Assembly: GCF_003590875.1 (NCBI RefSeq) | Contig: NZ_QYUN01000002.1 | Location: 62,001-126,000 of the forward strand | Direction of reading: 5' to 3' | DNA: 64,000 nucleotides | DNA from: Noviherbaspirillum cavernae | GTDB taxonomy: Bacteria > Pseudomonadota > Gammaproteobacteria > Burkholderiales > Burkholderiaceae_D | Part shown: positions 17,240 through 26,356 of the stretch, in pieces | Numbering within the stretch: the stretch's first letter is position 1 | Layout of the letters: every line of letters starts with the position of its first letter | Notes under the pieces: model-generated | Told to the model about the DNA's origin: nothing | Databases searched by the model: none | What the model saw: the letters and a program-made list of their open reading frames with translations, nothing else | Translations under genes and position numbers: made by a program

Positions 17240-19521
17240 GCGATGCTTTCTCTCATGTCCATCTGTTCGGCGGCGTCCTTCTCCGCCTGCCGCTGCTGCG
17301 CCTGATACAGGCGGTAGTAGGCGCCTTCGCGCGCCAGCAATTCCTCATGCGGGCCGACTTCGACGATCTGCCCCTTGTCCAGCACGACCAGGCGGTCGGC
17401 CATGCGCAGCGTGGACAGGCGGTGCGCGATGGCGATCGTGGTGCGGCCGCGCACGAGGTTGTCGAGCGCCTTCTGGATTTCCTTCTCGGTGGTGGTGTCG
17501 ACCGACGACGTCGCCTCGTCGAGGATCAGGATGTGCGGATCGATCAGCAGCGCGCGCGCGATCGAGATGCGCTGGCGTTCGCCGCCGGAGAGCGTCTGGC
17601 CGCGTTCACCGACCAGCGAATCGTAGCCGTGCGGCAGGCGCAGGATGAATTCGTGCGCATGCGCGGCGCGGGCGGCGGCGATGATTTCCTCGCGCGTTGC
17701 GCCCGGCTTGCCGTAGGCGATGTTCTCGGCGATCGTGCCGAAGAACAGGAAGGGCTCCTGCAGCACGAGGCCGATATTGCGCCGGTATTCCGCCACCGGC
17801 AGCGAGCGGATATCGACGCCGTCGACCAGGATCGCGCCTTCGGACACGTCGTAGAAGCGGCAGATCAGGTTGACCAGCGTGCTCTTGCCGGAGCCGCTGT
17901 GACCGACCAGACCGATCATCTCGCCGGGGCGGATGTCGAGATCGACGCCGCGCAGCACGGCGCGATTGCCGTAGCGGAAGCCGATGTCCTTGATGTGGAT
18001 GCGTCCCTGCACCTTGGGCAGGTGCGTCGGGTTGGTCGATTCCGGCACGCTGGAGACGTGGTCGAGGATGTCGAAGATGCGCTTGGCGCCGGCCGCCGCT
18101 TTCTGCGTGACGGAGACGATGCGGCTCATCGAATCCAGCCGTGTGTAGAAGCGCCCGATGTAGGCGAGGAAGGCGGTCAGCACGCCGACCGTGATGAGTC
18201 CTTGCGAAACCTGCCAGATGCCGAGCGCCCACACGACCAGCAAGCCGAGCTCGGTGAGGAAGGTGACGGTCGGCGAGAACAGCGACCAGACCTTGTTGAC
18301 GCGGTCGTTGATCACCAGGTTGTGCCTGTTGGCTTCGCGGAAGCGCGCCGCTTCGCGCTTCTCCTGCGCGAAGGCCTTGACCACGCGGATGCCGGGGATG
18401 GTGTCGGCCAGCACGTTGGTCACTTCCGACCAGACGCGGTCGATCTTTTCGAAACCATGGCGCAGGCGGTCGCGCACCACGTGGATCATCCACGCGATGA
18501 AGGGCAGCGGCAGCAGCGTCACCAGCGCCAGCCACGGATTGATGGAGACCAGGATGATCGCGGTCATGGTGATCATCAAGACGTCGGTGGCGAAGTCGAG
18601 CAGGTGCAGCGACAGGAACACGCAGATGCGGTCGGTCTCGGAGCCGACACGCGTCATCAGGTCGCCGGTGCGCCGGCCGCCGAAGTATTCCAGCGACAGT
18701 CGCAGCAGGTGCTCGTAGGTGGTGGTGCGCAGATCCGCGCCGATGCGTTCGCTGACCAGCGCGAGGATATAGGTACGGGCCCAGCCGAGGATCCATGCCA
18801 CCAGCGCCGAACCGAACAGGCCGCCGAGATACAGCGTGACGAGGCTGACATCGATCTGCTTGCCGTTCTGGTACGGGATCAGCACATTGTCCATCAGCGG
18901 CATGGTCAGGTAGGGCGGCACCAGGGTCGCCGCCGTGGAGGCGAGCGTCAGGAGGAAGCCGGCCAGCAGCTGGCCCTTGTACGGTTTGGCGAAGCGCCAC
19001 AGACGGAACAGCGTCCAGGTGGAGGGCGGCGTGTGGATTTCGCGCGCGCAGATCGGGCATTCTTCCTGCCCCTCCGGCAGTGGTGCCTTGCAGCTCGGGC
19101 AGATCGCTTCATCGGGAATCTGCACCGCACGGCCCGACACCAGCGCGTCGCGCTGCTGCTCGAAATGGTCGATCAGGCGCAGGGCTTCCGGGTTGTGGCC
19201 GAGCGTGTAGCGCCATGCGGCCAGGCGGGCCTTGTCGTCATGCAATTCCAGCGTGCCCACGCCCGCATGGTCGTGATGCGTCAGCGCGAGATGCTGCGTG
19301 TACGGCCATTGCTGCCACTCGTCATCATTTGCCATTTTGGCAAGCATTCTGCGGTCGGTAACGATCACGATGCCGTGCGTGAAGCGCAGGCTCGCATCGA
19401 GATCCAGCTCGAGCGCCGCGACCACGCTTTCGCCGGCTTGCAGGCGCGCCTGCAAATCATGCTGCCAGGCCGAGGGGGCGGCAAGCCCGCCTGGCGGCAC
19501 TGGTGAAGGGACAGTTTTCAT
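17236..19521 (-). CDS. Cyanophycin-associated ABC exporter (fused TMD-NBD) with N-terminal extension and zinc ribbon
   Basis: A protein of about 761 residues from the ATG at 19521 (a TTG at 19569 is in frame upstream). In order: a ~110-residue soluble region with ESVVAALELDLDASLRFTHG and VIVTDRRMLAKM, like a bacterial PH-type domain; a zinc-ribbon with CPSCKAPLP and CPIC; a six-helix exporter domain; and an ABC ATPase with Walker A GHSGSGKST, Q-loop LVLQEPF, signature LSGGERQRISIARALL and Walker B ILILDEATSS. It forms a homodimer in the inner membrane by family rule. Transported substrate is unknown; gene context points to cyanophycin or its peptides. It is divergent from cphA-prime and upstream of the DUF1854 gene. 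Confidence 0.85.
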   Translation of the reverse strand: MKTVPSPVPPGGLAAPSAWQHDLQARLQAGESVVAALELDLDASLRFTHGIVIVTDRRMLAKMANDDEWQQWPYTQHLALTHHDHAGVGTLELHDDKARLAAWRYTLGHNPEALRLIDHFEQQRDALVSGRAVQIPDEAICPSCKAPLPEGQEECPICAREIHTPPSTWTLFRLWRFAKPYKGQLLAGFLLTLASTAATLVPPYLTMPLMDNVLIPYQNGKQIDVSLVTLYLGGLFGSALVAWILGWARTYILALVSERIGADLRTTTYEHLLRLSLEYFGGRRTGDLMTRVGSETDRICVFLSLHLLDFATDVLMITMTAIILVSINPWLALVTLLPLPFIAWMIHVVRDRLRHGFEKIDRVWSEVTNVLADTIPGIRVVKAFAQEKREAARFREANRHNLVINDRVNKVWSLFSPTVTFLTELGLLVVWALGIWQVSQGLITVGVLTAFLAYIGRFYTRLDSMSRIVSVTQKAAAGAKRIFDILDHVSSVPESTNPTHLPKVQGRIHIKDIGFRYGNRAVLRGVDLDIRPGEMIGLVGHSGSGKSTLVNLICRFYDVSEGAILVDGVDIRSLPVAEYRRNIGLVLQEPFLFFGTIAENIAYGKPGATREEIIAAARAAHAHEFILRLPHGYDSLVGERGQTLSGGERQRISIARALLIDPHILILDEATSSVDTTTEKEIQKALDNLVRGRTTIAIAHRLSTLRMADRLVVLDKGQIVEVGPHEELLAREGAYYRLYQAQQRQAEKDAAEQMDMRESIA

Positions 19522-19771
19522 TGGAGAGGGGAATCCGGGATGGCAAACCGTCAACGGACGTGTTTGCAAAATATAAACAATGCGTTGCTTTCGCGCGAAT
19601 CAATGGGCGCCAAGTATACAGAGGCGTGCGAACCTTGTTTCCAGGTGTTACATTTCTGCACGAAAATTTTCCTGAATCAGTAAACTAACGGACGTTCAGA
19701 ACCGTTATTCATTGGCCATATCAAAGAATTTATACAACAACCGGGCCTTCATCCTCTGTCTTGCAAATTAA

Positions 19772-21961
19772 ATGACGAACAAAACCATTGAGATCATCAA
19801 TGTGCTGACTCCGCGCGGCCCGAACATCTGGACTTATCGTCCGGTGATCGAGGCGTGGGTCGATATCGGCGATCTCGAAGATGCACCTTCGAACACCATA
19901 CCCGGATTTTACGAACGCCTGACAGCGATGCTGCCGGGCCTTGTCGAGCATCATTGCGGCGTCGGCGAGCGCGGCGGCTTCCTGCAGCGCCTGCGCGAAG
20001 GCACGTGGGCGGCGCACATCATGGAACACGTGATGATCGAATTGCAAAACCTTGCCGGCGTGCAGACCGGCTTCGGCAAGGCGCGTTCGACTTCCAGGCG
20101 CGGCGTGTACAAGCTGGTGGTGCGCGCCAGATACGAGGAACTCAGCCGTGCCGCGCTCACCACCTCGCGCGACCTCGTGATGGCCGCGATCGACAAGCGC
20201 GCATTCGACGTTGACGCCGCCGTGCGGCAATTGCGCGAAATCGCCGAATCGGTTGCGCTCGGTCCGAGCACCGCCTGCATCATCGACGCCGCGACCGAAC
20301 GGCGCATTCCATCGCTGCGGCTCAACGACGGCAACCTCGTGCAGCTCGGTTACGGCGCGCGCCAGCGCCGCATCTGGACGGCCGAGACCGACCAGACCAG
20401 CGCCATCGCGGAGAGCATTTCCAGCGACAAGGACCTGACCAAGAGCCTGTTGCAGTCGTGCGGCGTGCCGGTGCCGGAAGGCCGTCTGGTCGACAGCGCG
20501 GCGGACGCCTGGGACGCGGCCGAAGACATCGGCATCCCTGTCGTCGTCAAGCCGTCCGACGGCAACCACGGCCGCGGCGTCTCCACCGACCTCAAGACGC
20601 GCGCCGAGATCGAAGCCGCCTACGCGCTGGCGGACGCGGAGGGCAGCGAGGTCATCGTCGAGCGCTTCATTGCCGGCAACGAGCATCGACTGCTTGTTGT
20701 GGGCGGCAAGATGGTGGCCGCCGCACGCGGGGAATCTGCCTACATCACCGGCGATGGTAAATCGACCATCGCCGAACTCATCAATATCCAGCTCAACAGC
20801 GATCCGCGTCGCGGCGCAGGCGAGGAGTTTCCGCTGAATCTGCTGCTGATCGACGAAGCCGATGACCCTGGCGTGATCCTGCTCGAGCTCTCGCGCCAGG
20901 GTTACACGACCGAATCGGTGCCGCCGGAAGGCAAGCGCGTGCTGGTGCAGCGTCATGGCAACGTCGCCTTCGACGTCACCGATCTGGTTCATCCGAGCGT
21001 GGCCGCGGCGGCGTCGCTGGCGGCGCGCATCGTCGGCCTCGACATCGCCGGCGTCGATCTGGTCGCCGAGGACATCTCGAAACCGCTGGATGCGCAGGGC
21101 GGCGCGATCGTCGAAGTCAATGCCGGTCCGGGTCTGTTGATGCATCTGAAGCCGGCGGACGGTCCGGCGCGCCCGGTCGGACGCGCGATCGTCGATCATC
21201 TGTTCGCGGGGCAGGACAGCGGCCGCATCCCGATCGTCGGCGTCACCGGCAGCCACGGCATGACCATGGTGACGCGCCTGGTGGCGCAGTTGCTGCACCT
21301 GCACGGCGCCTACGTTGGTCTGGCCAACGGCGACGGCCTGTATTTGCGGCAGCGCCAGGTGGTTGCCGCCGACAGCGCGAACTGGGCATCGGCGCATCGC
21401 GTGCTGATGAACCGCGCGGTGCAGGCTGCCGTGTTCGAGAACGGCTATCGCGCGATCCTGACGGAAGGGCTCGCCTACGATCGCTGCCAGGTCGGCGTGG
21501 TGACCGGCATCGACCCGCAGGGCAGCCTGCCCGATCTGTACATCGATGATGCGGAACAGATGGAAAAGGTGGCGCGCACCCAGGTCGATATCGTGCTGCC
21601 CGAGGGCACGGCGGTATTGAATGCCGCCGATGCGCGCGTGGCATCGCTGGCGCCGCTGTGCGACGGCGAGGTCATTTTCTACAGCGTGTCGCCGGACGCG
21701 GCCGCGCTGGCGCAGCACCGGGTCGAAGGCGGGCGCGCGGTATTCGTGCGCGAGGGCCACATCGTGCTGGCGACCGGCGCGCAGGAAGTGCCGCTTGCCG
21801 CACTCGATGTGCCTGGCGCGATCGCGGATGCGGACAGGCGTGCCCGCATCACCGAGAACATCCTCGCGGCGGTAGGCGCCGGCTGGGCGCTGGGTATCGC
21901 CACCGACCTGATTCAGGCCGGCATCGAGACCTTCGAGCATGCCGACGTCAACGCCGCATGA
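19772..21961 (+). CDS. Cyanophycin synthetase-like protein CphA-prime with degenerate Mur-ligase P-loop
   Basis: A 729-residue homologue of CphA. The N-terminal domain (LTPRGPNIWTYRPVIEAWVD) and the ATP-grasp domain (VVVKPSDGNHGRGVS, VERFIAGNEHRLLVVGGK and IVEVNAGPGLLMHLKP) look intact. The following Mur-ligase-like domain reads GVTGSHGMTMVTRL where active CphA has GTNGKTTT: the P-loop lysine is replaced by Met. The protein also ends about 130 residues earlier than CphA and lacks most of the C-terminal Mur-ligase lobe. CphA adds Asp by the ATP-grasp site and Arg by the Mur-ligase site, so this protein should lack the Arg-adding step. It could act as a partner or, like cyanobacterial CphA2, on preformed units. 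Confidence 0.85.
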   Translation: MTNKTIEIINVLTPRGPNIWTYRPVIEAWVDIGDLEDAPSNTIPGFYERLTAMLPGLVEHHCGVGERGGFLQRLREGTWAAHIMEHVMIELQNLAGVQTGFGKARSTSRRGVYKLVVRARYEELSRAALTTSRDLVMAAIDKRAFDVDAAVRQLREIAESVALGPSTACIIDAATERRIPSLRLNDGNLVQLGYGARQRRIWTAETDQTSAIAESISSDKDLTKSLLQSCGVPVPEGRLVDSAADAWDAAEDIGIPVVVKPSDGNHGRGVSTDLKTRAEIEAAYALADAEGSEVIVERFIAGNEHRLLVVGGKMVAAARGESAYITGDGKSTIAELINIQLNSDPRRGAGEEFPLNLLLIDEADDPGVILLELSRQGYTTESVPPEGKRVLVQRHGNVAFDVTDLVHPSVAAAASLAARIVGLDIAGVDLVAEDISKPLDAQGGAIVEVNAGPGLLMHLKPADGPARPVGRAIVDHLFAGQDSGRIPIVGVTGSHGMTMVTRLVAQLLHLHGAYVGLANGDGLYLRQRQVVAADSANWASAHRVLMNRAVQAAVFENGYRAILTEGLAYDRCQVGVVTGIDPQGSLPDLYIDDAEQMEKVARTQVDIVLPEGTAVLNAADARVASLAPLCDGEVIFYSVSPDAAALAQHRVEGGRAVFVREGHIVLATGAQEVPLAALDVPGAIADADRRARITENILAAVGAGWALGIATDLIQAGIETFEHADVNAA

Positions 21962-21968
21962 GCCTGCA

Positions 21969-21997
21969 TTGATGGATGATTGATGGATGATTGATGA
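21969..21997 (+). repeat. 11-bp tandem repeat between the two cphA genes
   Basis: TTGATGGATGA occurs twice head to tail, followed by TTGATGA. It lies just after the first cphA stop. It could come from slippage; no hairpin or known site is obvious. Confidence 0.8.
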
Positions 21998-22088
21998 CGG
22001 CCTGCCGGACGCCGGCGGGCCAATGCAACAAGCGCTGCCGCACAAACGATCGTAGAACGACATGGCAGTGCAACCAAGGAACAGTTTG

Positions 22089-24665
22089 ATGGAAATCTCG
22101 CGTATCCGCGCCTTGCGCGGTCCCAATCTCTGGAGTCGGCATACGTCGATCGAAGCTGTGGTGTCGTGCTCGGAAGCGGCGCGCGACATGGCATTGATAC
22201 CCGATTTCGAGGTGCGGCTGCGTGCGCGTTTCCCGGAAATCGAATTCCTGGATACGGCCACGGACAACCACCCGTTTTCGCTGGCGCACGTGCTCGGCGC
22301 GGCCGCGCTGTGCCTGCAGGCGCGGGCCGGATGCCCGGTCACGTTCAACCGCGTGGTCGAGACGGTCGAACGCCGCACCTATCAGGTCGTGGTCGAATAC
22401 ACCGAGGAAGCGGTCGGCCGGCTGGCCTTCGAACTGGCCGAGCAGCTGTGCCGCAGCGCACTCGACGACACGCCGTTCGAGCTCGCGCAGGCGCTGGCAC
22501 GCCTGCAGGAACTCGACGAGGACATCCGGCTCGGCCCCAGCACCGGCGCGATCGTGCAGGCGGCGGTGGTGCGCGGCATTCCCTACCGCCGGCTGACCGA
22601 AGGCAGCATGGTGCAGTTCGGCTGGGGCAGCCGCCAGCGCCGCATCCAGGCCGCCGAGACCAGCCACACCAGCGCGATTGCCGAATCGATCGCGCAGGAC
22701 AAGGAACTGACCAAGACGCTGCTGCACGCGGCCGGCGTGCCGGTGCCGCAGGGCCGCTCGGTGTCCGACGCGGAAGACGCATGGAAGGCCGCCTGTGAAA
22801 TCGGCGGGCCGGTCGTGGTCAAGCCGCGCGACGGCAACCAGGGCAAGGGCGTCGCCGTCAACATCAGGAGCCGCGAGGAAGTGCTGGCTGCCTTTGCCGT
22901 CGCCTATGCGATCAGCGAGGATGTGATTGTCGAGCGCTACCTCAGCGGCCATGATTTCCGCCTGCTGGTGGTGGGCGACCAGCTCGTCGCTGCCGCGCGC
23001 CGCGCGCCGCCGCAAGTCATCGGCGACGGCGTGCACAGCATCGGCCAGCTGATCGAGCAGGTCAACCGCGATCCGCGCCGCGGCGACGGACACGCCACTT
23101 CGCTGACCAAGATCCGGCTGGACGACATCGCGCGCGCGGTGCTGGCGAAACAGGGCTATGCACTGGACAGCGTTCCGCCCAAGGGCGCGCTGGTCGTGCT
23201 GCGGAACAACGCCAACCTCAGCACCGGCGGCACCGCCACCGACGTCACCGAAGACGTGCACCCGGAGCTGGCGGCGCGCGCCGTGGAGGCGGCGCAGATG
23301 GTCGGGCTCGACATCTGCGGCGTCGATGTGGTCTGCGAAACCGTCATCAAGCCGCTGGAGGAGCAGGGCGGCGGCATCGTCGAGGTGAACGCCGCGCCGG
23401 GCCTGCGCATGCACTTGCAGCCCTCGTTCGGCAAGGGGCGTCCGGTGGGCGAGGCGATCGTCTCGACCATGTTCGCCGACGGCGACGACGGCCGCATCCC
23501 GGTGGTGGCCGTGGCCGGCACCAACGGCAAGACCACTACCGTGCGCCTCATCGCGCACCTCCTGTCGAAGGACGATCATTGCGTGGGCATGACCGGCACC
23601 GACGGCGTGTACATCGGCGGCCAGCGCATCGATACCGGCGACTGCAGCGGCCCGCGCAGCGCGCGCAACGTGCTGATGCATCCTGACGTCGATGCCGCGG
23701 TGTTCGAAACCGCGCGCGGCGGCGTGCTGCGCGAAGGTCTCGGATTCGACCGCTGCAATGTTGCCGTCGTCACCAACATCGGCATGGGCGACCATCTCGG
23801 CCTGAACTTCATCAGCACCGTCGAGGACCTTGCGGTGGTCAAGCGCGTGATCGTGCAGAACGTCGCGCCGGACGGCATGGCGGTGCTCAACGCCACCGAC
23901 CCGATGGTCGCGAACATGGCGGCCGCATGTCCGGGCGCGGTCACCTTCTTCGCGCGCGACAGCCATCACCCGGTGATCGCGACCCATCGCGCGCAGGGCC
24001 GCCGCGTCGTGTACGTGGAGGACGATGCGATCGTCGCGGCGCAGGGCCGGGACACCTACCGCATCGAGCTCGCGGACATTCCCCTCACGCGCAAGGGCGC
24101 GATCGGCTTCCAGGTCGACAACGCGATGGCTGCGATCGGGGCGGCGTGGGCGCTGGGCATCGACTGGCAGACCATCCGTGCCGGCGTGAACAGCTTCGTC
24201 AGCGATGCGCAGAGCGCGCCCGGCAGGTTCAACCTGTTCTCCTATCGCGGCGCGACGCTGATCGCCGATTACGGCCACAACCCCGACGCCATCGATGCGC
24301 TGGTGAAGGCGATCGACAGCATGCCGGCCAGACGCCGCTCGGTCGTGATCAGCGGCGCGGGTGACCGGCGCGACGTCGACATCCGCCGCCAGACCGAAAT
24401 CCTCGGCGATGCGTTCGACGAAGTGGTGCTGTACGAAGACCAGTGCCAGCGCGGGCGTGCCGACGGTGAGGTGGTCACGCTGCTGCGCCAGGGGCTGGCG
24501 AACGCCAGGCGCGCCTCCTCGATCAAGGAAATCCGGGGCGAGTTCAAGGCGATCGACACCGCGCTTGCAGGGCTGAAGGAAGGCGACCTGTGCCTGATCC
24601 TGATCGACCAGGTGGAAGAGGCGCTGGCGTATATCGGCAAGCTGGCGGTGCCGCAGGCAGCCTGA
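22089..24665 (+). CDS. cphA: Cyanophycin synthetase
   Basis: An 858-residue enzyme that polymerises Asp and Arg into multi-L-arginyl-poly-L-aspartate, a cytoplasmic nitrogen and carbon store. The start at 22089 has AAGGAA 7-9 nt upstream and gives the family N-terminus MEISRIRALRGPNLWSRH; the ATG at 22062 has no such site. Domains: N-terminal domain; ATP-grasp (VVVKPRDGNQGKGVAVNI, VERYLSGHDFRLLVVGD and IVEVNAAPGLRMHLQP) for Asp addition; and a complete Mur-ligase module with P-loop AGTNGKTTT at about residues 475-484 and the C-terminal lobe (LIADYGHNPDAIDAL, then SGAGDRRD) for Arg addition. It follows cphA-prime. No cyanophycinase gene is visible nearby. Confidence 0.95.
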   Translation: MEISRIRALRGPNLWSRHTSIEAVVSCSEAARDMALIPDFEVRLRARFPEIEFLDTATDNHPFSLAHVLGAAALCLQARAGCPVTFNRVVETVERRTYQVVVEYTEEAVGRLAFELAEQLCRSALDDTPFELAQALARLQELDEDIRLGPSTGAIVQAAVVRGIPYRRLTEGSMVQFGWGSRQRRIQAAETSHTSAIAESIAQDKELTKTLLHAAGVPVPQGRSVSDAEDAWKAACEIGGPVVVKPRDGNQGKGVAVNIRSREEVLAAFAVAYAISEDVIVERYLSGHDFRLLVVGDQLVAAARRAPPQVIGDGVHSIGQLIEQVNRDPRRGDGHATSLTKIRLDDIARAVLAKQGYALDSVPPKGALVVLRNNANLSTGGTATDVTEDVHPELAARAVEAAQMVGLDICGVDVVCETVIKPLEEQGGGIVEVNAAPGLRMHLQPSFGKGRPVGEAIVSTMFADGDDGRIPVVAVAGTNGKTTTVRLIAHLLSKDDHCVGMTGTDGVYIGGQRIDTGDCSGPRSARNVLMHPDVDAAVFETARGGVLREGLGFDRCNVAVVTNIGMGDHLGLNFISTVEDLAVVKRVIVQNVAPDGMAVLNATDPMVANMAAACPGAVTFFARDSHHPVIATHRAQGRRVVYVEDDAIVAAQGRDTYRIELADIPLTRKGAIGFQVDNAMAAIGAAWALGIDWQTIRAGVNSFVSDAQSAPGRFNLFSYRGATLIADYGHNPDAIDALVKAIDSMPARRRSVVISGAGDRRDVDIRRQTEILGDAFDEVVLYEDQCQRGRADGEVVTLLRQGLANARRASSIKEIRGEFKAIDTALAGLKEGDLCLILIDQVEEALAYIGKLAVPQAA

Positions 24666-24704
24666 GCCGCGTGACCGCCTGATTTTCCTGCCGTTTCCTG
24701 TTTT

Positions 24705-24739
24705 CCGAGGGGCAGCGTCGCATCGGCGCTGCCCCTCGG
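24705..24739. terminator. Strong GC hairpin after cphA
   Basis: A perfect 13-bp stem, CCGAGGGGCAGCG (24705-24717) with CGCTGCCCCTCGG (24727-24739), and a 9-nt loop. It lies between convergent genes and is followed by CGTTTCATT on the + strand, so there is no long U-run. Probably a shared terminator or 3'-end stabiliser. Confidence 0.65.
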
Positions 24740-24743
24740 CGTT

Positions 24744-25043
24744 TCATTGCAGCAGCCGGAACCCGCGCACCGGCAGCATCTGCAATTGCGAGTCGAGGGC
24801 CCTCCCGGTATCGAGATCGATCCACGCCTGCGGCGCGACACCATCGATCCGCACCTTCTTGATGACGTGGCCCTCGCCGCCGTCGACCAGCAGCTTGCCG
24901 TAAGCCAGCTCATACGATTCGCCTTCAATCGGCTCGAACGGCCGGTCGACGATCCACGCGGCGGCGTGGTGCATCTCCCGTTCCGGATGCATGTCCGGAT
25001 TCTCGATCCCCAGTTCGGCGAGGATGCCGTGCAGCGTTGCCAT
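24744..25043 (-). CDS. Conserved-looking hypothetical protein, 99 residues
   Basis: Starts MATLHGILAELGIENPD at the ATG at 25043, with AGGCAG a few bases upstream; the frame is open further upstream but those residues look non-coding (Arg/Pro/Gly rich). It is a small acidic soluble protein with HHAAAWIVDRPFEPIEGESY and IKKVRIDGVAPQAWIDLDTG. The latter pattern suggests a small beta-barrel or OB-like fold, but this is a guess. No family is recognised. It is convergent with cphA across the hairpin. Confidence 0.6.
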   Translation of the reverse strand: MATLHGILAELGIENPDMHPEREMHHAAAWIVDRPFEPIEGESYELAYGKLLVDGGEGHVIKKVRIDGVAPQAWIDLDTGRALDSQLQMLPVRGFRLLQ

Positions 25044-25165
25044 GATCTGCCTGCCCTTTCCGTCATTCCGCGCGCCTTGCTCCAAGGCCGCGTTGCCTCT
25101 CAAGCTTGGAGCGCCGCCCGGCACCGCCGGTTCACCCGCATGCTGCAAAGGCACATGGCGCCGCG

Positions 25166-25223
25166 TTGACAAGGCCATGGGCGCTCACTATATTGGTATG
25201 GTTTGGATTTAACTTAAACCAAT
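25166..25223 (+). promoter_or_regulatory. Sigma-70-type promoter with ATTGGT/ACCAAT operator before the tctC-like gene
   Basis: TTGACA (25166-25171), a 17-bp spacer and TATATT (25189-25194). The -10 box overlaps the half-site ATTGGT (25192-25197), and its inverted partner ACCAAT lies at 25218-25223. The same half-sites occur in front of the gntR and FAH genes. Occupation here would block RNA polymerase. The regulator is inferred to be the adjacent GntR protein. Confidence 0.65.
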
Positions 25224-25292
25224 TAAACCCAATTGTGGCAGGCGGCGATGAGCCGGTGCCCGCGCCGATTTCCTCACGCTGAAAAGATGACC

Positions 25293-26276
25293 ATGAAAAC
25301 ATTGACGCTTCAACGCTGCATCGTTCTGGCCGGCATCATGCTCGGCGGGCTGCCCGTCGCCGTACACGCCGACGACGCATGGCCGTCGCGCACCATCGCC
25401 ATGGTTGTGCCCTTTCCGCCCGGTGGCGTGGCCGACACGGTGGCGCGTCCGGTGGCGCAGGCGATGTCGCGCGAGCTGAGGCAGACCGTGATCGTGGAGA
25501 ACAAGGCGGGCGCGGGCGGCGCAATCGGCATGGCGCAAGTCGCCAAGGCCGCGCCGGACGGCTATACCGTGCTGATGTCGCTTTCGTCGCTGACGACCAT
25601 TCCGGAAGCGGACAAGATACTGGGCCGCCAGTCGATGTTCCAGCTGTCGCAGCTGAAGCCGATCGCGCGCTTCACCGCCGACCCCACCGTGCTCGTCGTG
25701 CGCGCCGACAGTCCGTGGCAAACGGTGAAGGACTTCGTCGCTGCCGCGCGCAGCAAGCCCGGCGCATACAGTTACAGTTCGTCCGGCAACTACGGCACCA
25801 TGCACGTGCCGATGGAGATGCTCAAGGCCAGCGCCAACATCCGCGTGCTGCACGTCCCCTACACCGGCGCGGGCCCGGCCGTGATGGGGCTGTTGAGCGG
25901 ACAGGTCGATGCGATCTCGACCGGCCCGGCCAGCGTGGTGCAGCACATCAAGGCCGGCAAGCTGCGCGCGCTGGCGCATTGGGGCAATGCGCCGCTGGCA
26001 TCGCTGCCGAACGTGCCGAGCCTGAAGGAGGCCGGCTATCCGGTCGAGTACGCGCAATGGTCCGGCCTGTTCGTGCCGGCCGCCACGCCCGAGCCGATCG
26101 TCGCCAGGCTGCGCGAAGTCGCGCGCAAGGTGGCGGACGACCCTGCGGTGCGCAACACGATCGGCACCGCCGGCAGCCCGATCCTGTATATGGATACGCC
26201 GGAATTCCAGGCCTACGTTGCCGACGACGCGAAGAAGATGAAGGACGTGGTGCAGAAGATCGGGAAGGTGGAATAG
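25293..26276 (+). CDS. Bug/TctC-family periplasmic solute-binding protein
   Basis: About 327 residues from ATG 25293, with a signal peptide (MKTLTLQRCIVLAGIMLGG followed by AVHADDAWPSR, cleavage probable after HA). Family signatures: WPSRTIAMVVPFPPGGVADT near the N-terminus, then VENKAGAGGAIG, a HVPYTGAGPAVMGLLSGQVD segment and LPNVPSLKEAGYP. These proteins bind carboxylates or aromatic acids in the periplasm for tripartite tricarboxylate transporters. No TctA/TctB membrane genes are adjacent, which is common for the expanded Bug family in Burkholderiales. Regulation is probably by the GntR protein encoded downstream on the other strand. Confidence 0.9.
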   Translation: MKTLTLQRCIVLAGIMLGGLPVAVHADDAWPSRTIAMVVPFPPGGVADTVARPVAQAMSRELRQTVIVENKAGAGGAIGMAQVAKAAPDGYTVLMSLSSLTTIPEADKILGRQSMFQLSQLKPIARFTADPTVLVVRADSPWQTVKDFVAAARSKPGAYSYSSSGNYGTMHVPMEMLKASANIRVLHVPYTGAGPAVMGLLSGQVDAISTGPASVVQHIKAGKLRALAHWGNAPLASLPNVPSLKEAGYPVEYAQWSGLFVPAATPEPIVARLREVARKVADDPAVRNTIGTAGSPILYMDTPEFQAYVADDAKKMKDVVQKIGKVE

Positions 26277-26356
26277 GCGGCCGCCAGTCGATGCGGGGTG
26301 CCGGCCGGGAGCGGCGGTTTGCGCCGCTCGCCGAACCATCTGGATGTCAACAGGCC

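Noticed and set aside
16954..19506. 850-codon + strand frame opposite the ABC transporter
   Set aside because: It is rich in Arg/Gly/Asp/Gln without motifs and is the GC-driven antisense of a clear ABC exporter gene.
21948..24278. 776-codon - strand frame opposite cphA
   Set aside because: Antisense shadow of a gene with full CphA motifs; similar His/Asp/Val/Gln-rich frames occur opposite cphA-prime (19730-22378) and are of the same kind.
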